This document shows, in pieces, positions 5,223 to 7,594 of a stretch of 7,594 nt of DNA; the stretch's first letter is position 1; the number at the start of each line of letters is the position of its first letter. The notes beneath the pieces were generated by a model. The model did not search any database and had not been told where the DNA came from. It saw nothing but the letters and a program-made list of their open reading frames with translations. Position numbers and translations under genes: made by a program. The stretch is from Bordetella parapertussis (lineage in GTDB: Bacteria; Pseudomonadota; Gammaproteobacteria; Burkholderiales; Burkholderiaceae_A), in assembly GCA_945901825.1 (NCBI GenBank), contig CAMDMC010000050.1, positions 1-7,594 of the forward strand. Direction: 5' to 3'.

Positions 5223-6833
5223 TTAGGCGAGCCGCTCAACCCCGAAACGCGATGCATCAGCAGCCAGCCAATGGCTCGCAAAGGGTTCCGGCAACCGCTG
5301 AAGATCTTCCGGATTCCCCAATAAAGCCCCCTGCTCCAAGGTGGTCTCTTTCGAAGAAAAAGGCACTGCCTGATTGTTCGTGTCACGGGTCATGAGGAGA
5401 TCCGCTGTAATCTGACTTGGGTGTGAGAGCCCGGCAGCGCCCATCATCTCAGCCAACATATGAATGGTATTGGTATGGTAGCGGTAGACGCGCTCGGCCT
5501 TGTCGGGGACGACCAACGCGCGCTGCCGCACTGGGTCTTGTGTGGCAACACCGGTTGGGCATGCGTCGGTGTGGCAGCTTCTGGACTGAATGCAGCCTAT
5601 GGCAAACATGAAGCCCCGGGCTGAGTTGCACCAGTCGGCCCCAAGGGCAATGCACCGCGCAATGTCGAAGGCTGAAAGGATTTTTCCAGAGGCGCCGAGC
5701 CGAACCTGGGCCCGCAGGCCAGCCCCAACCAGAGTGTTGTGAACCAGTCGAAGGCCATCACGCATCGGCATCCCCATATGGTCTGCAAATTCAATGGGGG
5801 CAGCGCCAGTGCCGCCCTCGGCGCCATCAATCACAATGAAGTCCGGGGTCGTATTGGTTTCGAGCATGGCCTTCACAACAGCAAACCATTCGCGTACCTG
5901 CCCAATGCACATCTTCAGGCCAATGGGCTTTCCTTTGGAGAGTTCCCGCAACTGGGCTATAAAGGCCATCAGTTCAATTGGCGTGGTGAAGGCCGAGTGG
6001 CTTGCCGGTGAAATGCAATCAGCGCCCATGGGCACGCCACGGGCCTGCGCGATTTCGGCGCTAACTTTGGCAGCGGGAAGCATTCCTCCGTGGCCAGGCT
6101 TTGCGCCTTGGGAAATTTTAATTTCAATGAGCTTGACCTGAGGGTCTTGGGCCTGCTCCTCAAAGCGCTGAGGGTCAAACCGACCATCGGCTGTTCGGCA
6201 GCCAAAGTAGCCTGAGGCAATCTGCCAGACCAGGTCGCCACCATGCTGGCGGTGATATTTCGACATACTTCCCTCGCCCGTGTCGTGGGCAAATCCCCCC
6301 TTGGCCGCACCCTTATTCAAAGCCTGAATGGCATTGGCCGAGAGAGATCCAAAGCTCATGGCGGAGATGTTAAAAACCGACATCGAGTAGGGCTGCTTGC
6401 AGTCGTTGCCACCCACCCAAACGCGCAAGTTCTTGGGGTCGGTCTGAACCGGGCGCATGGAATGCGCAAGCCACTGCGCATCCTGCTGGTAGAAGTCTTT
6501 TATGGTGCCAAAGCCACGCTTGTCGTTCTGCTCTTTTGACCGGGCGTAGACCATGGCCCTTTGATGGCGCGAGAAGGGAAGCTTGTCGTCGTCACTTTCA
6601 ATAAAGTACTGACGAATCTCGGGCCGTATGGACTCTAAGGCGTAGCGCAGGCGCCCTGTTAGTGGGTAGTTACGACGGACAGCATGATGGGGTTGCAGGA
6701 TGTCTTGCACACCCAGACCAAAAAGCGCCAGGGCCAGCAGGCTTATCCAGGGGCTAACAACATAGCCAAGGGCCGCTAGAGGCAGCGTACTTGCCCATGG
6801 TAGGTAACGTATAAGTGGCCCGACCCGTGACAT
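5223..6833 (-). CDS. FMN-binding glutamate synthase family protein, membrane-anchored
   Basis: The 536 residues match the stand-alone FMN/Fe-S domain of glutamate synthase (Glu_synthase, PF01645), without the N-terminal glutaminase domain. Two hydrophobic stretches (about 12-28 and 29-45) suggest a membrane hairpin. Conserved features include SAMSFGSLS (157-165), DTGEG (184-188), KISQGAKPGHGGMLPAAKV (239-257), IDGAEGGTGAAP (335-346), and Cys414, Cys420 and Cys425 spaced C-x5-C-x4-C before PTGVATQDP, the 3Fe-4S ligand pattern of glutamate synthases. FMN and 3Fe-4S binding are therefore likely; the substrate is unknown for this single-chain group, and classical glutamate synthase activity should not be assumed. 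The start has AAGGAGGT (6837-6844 read on the minus strand) 3 bases before the ATG. The gene follows the rRNA operon terminator in the same direction and converges on fliS. It has no obvious partner gene in view. Confidence 0.92.
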   Translation of the reverse strand: MSRVGPLIRYLPWASTLPLAALGYVVSPWISLLALALFGLGVQDILQPHHAVRRNYPLTGRLRYALESIRPEIRQYFIESDDDKLPFSRHQRAMVYARSKEQNDKRGFGTIKDFYQQDAQWLAHSMRPVQTDPKNLRVWVGGNDCKQPYSMSVFNISAMSFGSLSANAIQALNKGAAKGGFAHDTGEGSMSKYHRQHGGDLVWQIASGYFGCRTADGRFDPQRFEEQAQDPQVKLIEIKISQGAKPGHGGMLPAAKVSAEIAQARGVPMGADCISPASHSAFTTPIELMAFIAQLRELSKGKPIGLKMCIGQVREWFAVVKAMLETNTTPDFIVIDGAEGGTGAAPIEFADHMGMPMRDGLRLVHNTLVGAGLRAQVRLGASGKILSAFDIARCIALGADWCNSARGFMFAIGCIQSRSCHTDACPTGVATQDPVRQRALVVPDKAERVYRYHTNTIHMLAEMMGAAGLSHPSQITADLLMTRDTNNQAVPFSSKETTLEQGALLGNPEDLQRLPEPFASHWLAADASRFGVERLA

Positions 6834-6859
6834 GCGACCTCCTTTGAGTTTCAGGGGCC

Positions 6860-6868
6860 ATTATGACA
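6860..6868 (-). promoter_or_regulatory. Possible extended -10 promoter for the glutamate synthase-like gene
   Basis: Read on the minus strand, TGTCATAAT (6868-6860) fits the extended -10 form TGnTATAAT with one mismatch. It would start transcription near 6853, about 20 bases before the start codon. No good -35 hexamer is present, which extended -10 promoters tolerate. The site lies directly after the rRNA terminator, where a gene in this direction would need its own promoter unless readthrough feeds it. Confidence 0.35.
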
Positions 6869-6878
6869 ACAGAAAATG

Positions 6879-6912
6879 AAAAAACCCCTGCCGCGGTGAA
6901 GCCAGCAAGGGT
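6879..6912 (-). terminator. Intrinsic terminator of the rRNA operon
   Basis: On the minus strand a 10-bp stem, ACCCTTGCTG (6912-6903) with CGGCAGGGGT (6893-6884), closes a 9-base loop. Two pairs are G-T and the rest are Watson-Crick. A run of T follows directly (complement of 6884-6879), then CATTTTC. It starts 14 bases after the 5S rRNA end and is the strongest terminator in the window, as expected for rRNA. Confidence 0.88.
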
Positions 6913-6925
6913 TTTATTTTGAATA

Positions 6926-7040
6926 GCCTGACGATGCCCTACTTTCACAATCGAATGATCACTATCATCGGCGCAAAGGCGTTTCACGGTCCTGTTCGGG
7001 ATGGGAAGGAGTGGTTCCACCTCGCTATGGTCGTCAGGCA
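6926..7040 (-). rRNA. rrf: 5S ribosomal RNA
   Basis: Read on the minus strand the gene begins TGCCTGACGACCATAGCGAG and ends near GTAGGGCATCGTCAGGC; the two ends pair as helix I. Internal hallmarks are CATCCCGAACAGG in the loop B-C region and GCGCCGATGATAGTG in the helix IV-V region. The length of about 115 bases is normal, and the sequence is of proteobacterial type. The ends are placed by helix I pairing and could be off by one or two bases. It follows 23S rRNA in the same direction, after a 130-base spacer with no tRNA gene. Confidence 0.95.
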
Positions 7041-7067
7041 TAACTTGTATAACAACATGGTCTTCGT

Positions 7068-7095
7068 ATTGCTTGTTTCTTAGGAAACAAGCAAT
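7068..7095 (-). repeat. Perfect 12-bp hairpin in the 23S-5S spacer
   Basis: ATTGCTTGTTTC (7068-7079) and GAAACAAGCAAT (7084-7095) are exact reverse complements around a 4-base loop. The hairpin lies in the spacer between 23S and 5S, 27 bases before the 5S start in the direction of transcription. No T-run follows, so it is not a terminator. It would be a good double-stranded substrate for RNA processing of the precursor, for example by RNase III; that role is inferred. The rest of the spacer (7041-7170) holds no tRNA or ORF that I can see. Confidence 0.7.
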
Positions 7096-7170
7096 CAGTT
7101 TTTGAGATGGATTGAATCGACATTGCTTCTTAAGCACGTCAAAAGTTATTACATTCATCAACAGGGTTAT

Positions 7171-7594
<424 letters not shown>

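Noticed and set aside
7041..7170. Possible tRNA gene in the 23S-5S spacer
   Set aside because: No cloverleaf and no GTTCNANNC T-arm motif is visible on either strand; the only clear structure is the 12-bp hairpin.

Overview
The window looks like the end of a flagellar gene cluster from a betaproteobacterium, next to the 3' end of a ribosomal RNA operon. The taxon call rests on the 23S and 5S rRNA, which read closer to Burkholderiales-type than to enterobacterial sequences from memory, and on the gene order flhA-flhF-flhG-fliA, which is usual for polar flagellates. No alignment or tree was run, and the genus is not identified.

Plus strand, 1-5161: the last 19 codons of a probable flhA are followed by flhF (SRP-type GTPase for flagellar placement), flhG (MinD-like ATPase for flagellar number) and fliA (sigma-28). 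These genes are tightly packed: flhG begins in the same frame four codons after the flhF stop, and the fliA start shares a base with the flhG stop. Then come two genes I do not recognise, at 3082-3600 (soluble, 172 aa) and 3751-4626 (single N-terminal membrane anchor, 291 aa). They share a weakly conserved central block and may be distant paralogs. The run ends with fliS, the flagellin export chaperone.

Two sigma-28-like promoters are visible, one just before the membrane-anchored unknown and one before fliS. Both have a 14-base spacer, a related -10 and an ATGGG beginning 7 bases after the -10. They imply that FliA made from this cluster switches on both downstream units, and that the unknown protein is made with the late flagellar regulon, possibly from a leaderless message.

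Minus strand, 7594-5223: the 3' part of 23S rRNA, a 23S-5S spacer with a perfect 12-bp hairpin, 5S rRNA, a strong intrinsic terminator, and then a complete FMN-binding glutamate synthase family gene with its own near-perfect Shine-Dalgarno and a possible extended -10 promoter. It converges on fliS across a 61-base gap.

The most interesting material is the unknown pair inserted where chemotaxis or flagellin-related genes might be expected, the twin promoters, and unusual residues in FlhF combined with an FlhG that has no room for the usual N-terminal FlhF-activating helix.
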